A stretch of 5,564 nucleotides of DNA, from positions 1-5,564 of the forward strand of contig JAAUOI010000218.1 in NCBI GenBank assembly GCA_012036375.1, read 5' to 3'. Numbering within the stretch: the first letter of the stretch is position 1; each line of letters starts with the position of its first letter. This stretch comes from Allobrachymonas sp. GTDB taxonomy: Bacteria > Pseudomonadota > Gammaproteobacteria > Burkholderiales > Burkholderiaceae_C. Below, piece by piece: positions 5,561-5,564 of the stretch. Under the pieces are notes generated by a model, which saw nothing but the letters and a program-made list of their open reading frames with translations, was not told the origin of the DNA and made no database searches. The translations under genes were made by a program, and so were the position numbers.

Positions 5561-5564
5561 CGGC

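Noticed and set aside
1..5564. CRISPR array, tRNA, rRNA, integrase or IS transposase
   Set aside because: I saw no regularly spaced repeats, no tRNA cloverleaf-like sequence, and no transposase motif on either strand.

Overview
The window looks like chromosomal DNA of a betaproteobacterium, most likely Burkholderiales/Comamonadaceae (Rhodoferax, Polaromonas or Limnohabitans type). This rests on an almost Bordetella-like DapC, a moderate GC content, a betaproteobacterial-style AlkB, and a short hairpin repeat of a kind I recall as common in Comamonadaceae genomes. The family placement is inference; no rRNA or other marker is present.

Layout. Positions 1-1072 (minus) hold most of dapC, a lysine/peptidoglycan pathway aminotransferase, cut by the window edge. 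It diverges from an alkB-type alkane hydroxylase gene (1179-2252, plus) that carries all four histidine/AlkB boxes. That gene is broken twice: by one extra G near 1508, and by a ~65-68 bp repeat at 1831-1898. A small BLUF blue-light receptor gene (2235-2647, minus) overlaps the alkB tail and has a one-base deletion. Then comes a divergent pair of unrecognised genes: 'A' (2853-3828, minus, one-base frameshift near its 3' end) and 'B' (4164-5111, plus, intact). They share an ungapped ~140-residue C-terminal homology, so they are paralogs with different N-termini. A mini-gene (5190-5401, plus) encodes a ~70-residue double CxxCxGxG zinc-binding protein, again with a one-base frameshift. The window ends in a second copy of the repeat found in alkB (5491-5560).

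Themes. (1) A small mobile or REP-like element has probably interrupted alkB, and its two copies differ in a way that keeps a hairpin. (2) Genes A and B are an apparently undescribed divergent paralog pair next to a BLUF photoreceptor. The 8-mer TGACTTGA occurs three times in the non-coding DNA around BLUF and gene A. (3) Four different genes each carry a single-base indel, mostly in short homopolymers, while dapC and gene B are clean. This is either regional gene decay or an error-prone assembly, and the two must be told apart before calling these genes dead. No tRNA, rRNA, CRISPR array, integrase or IS transposase was seen.
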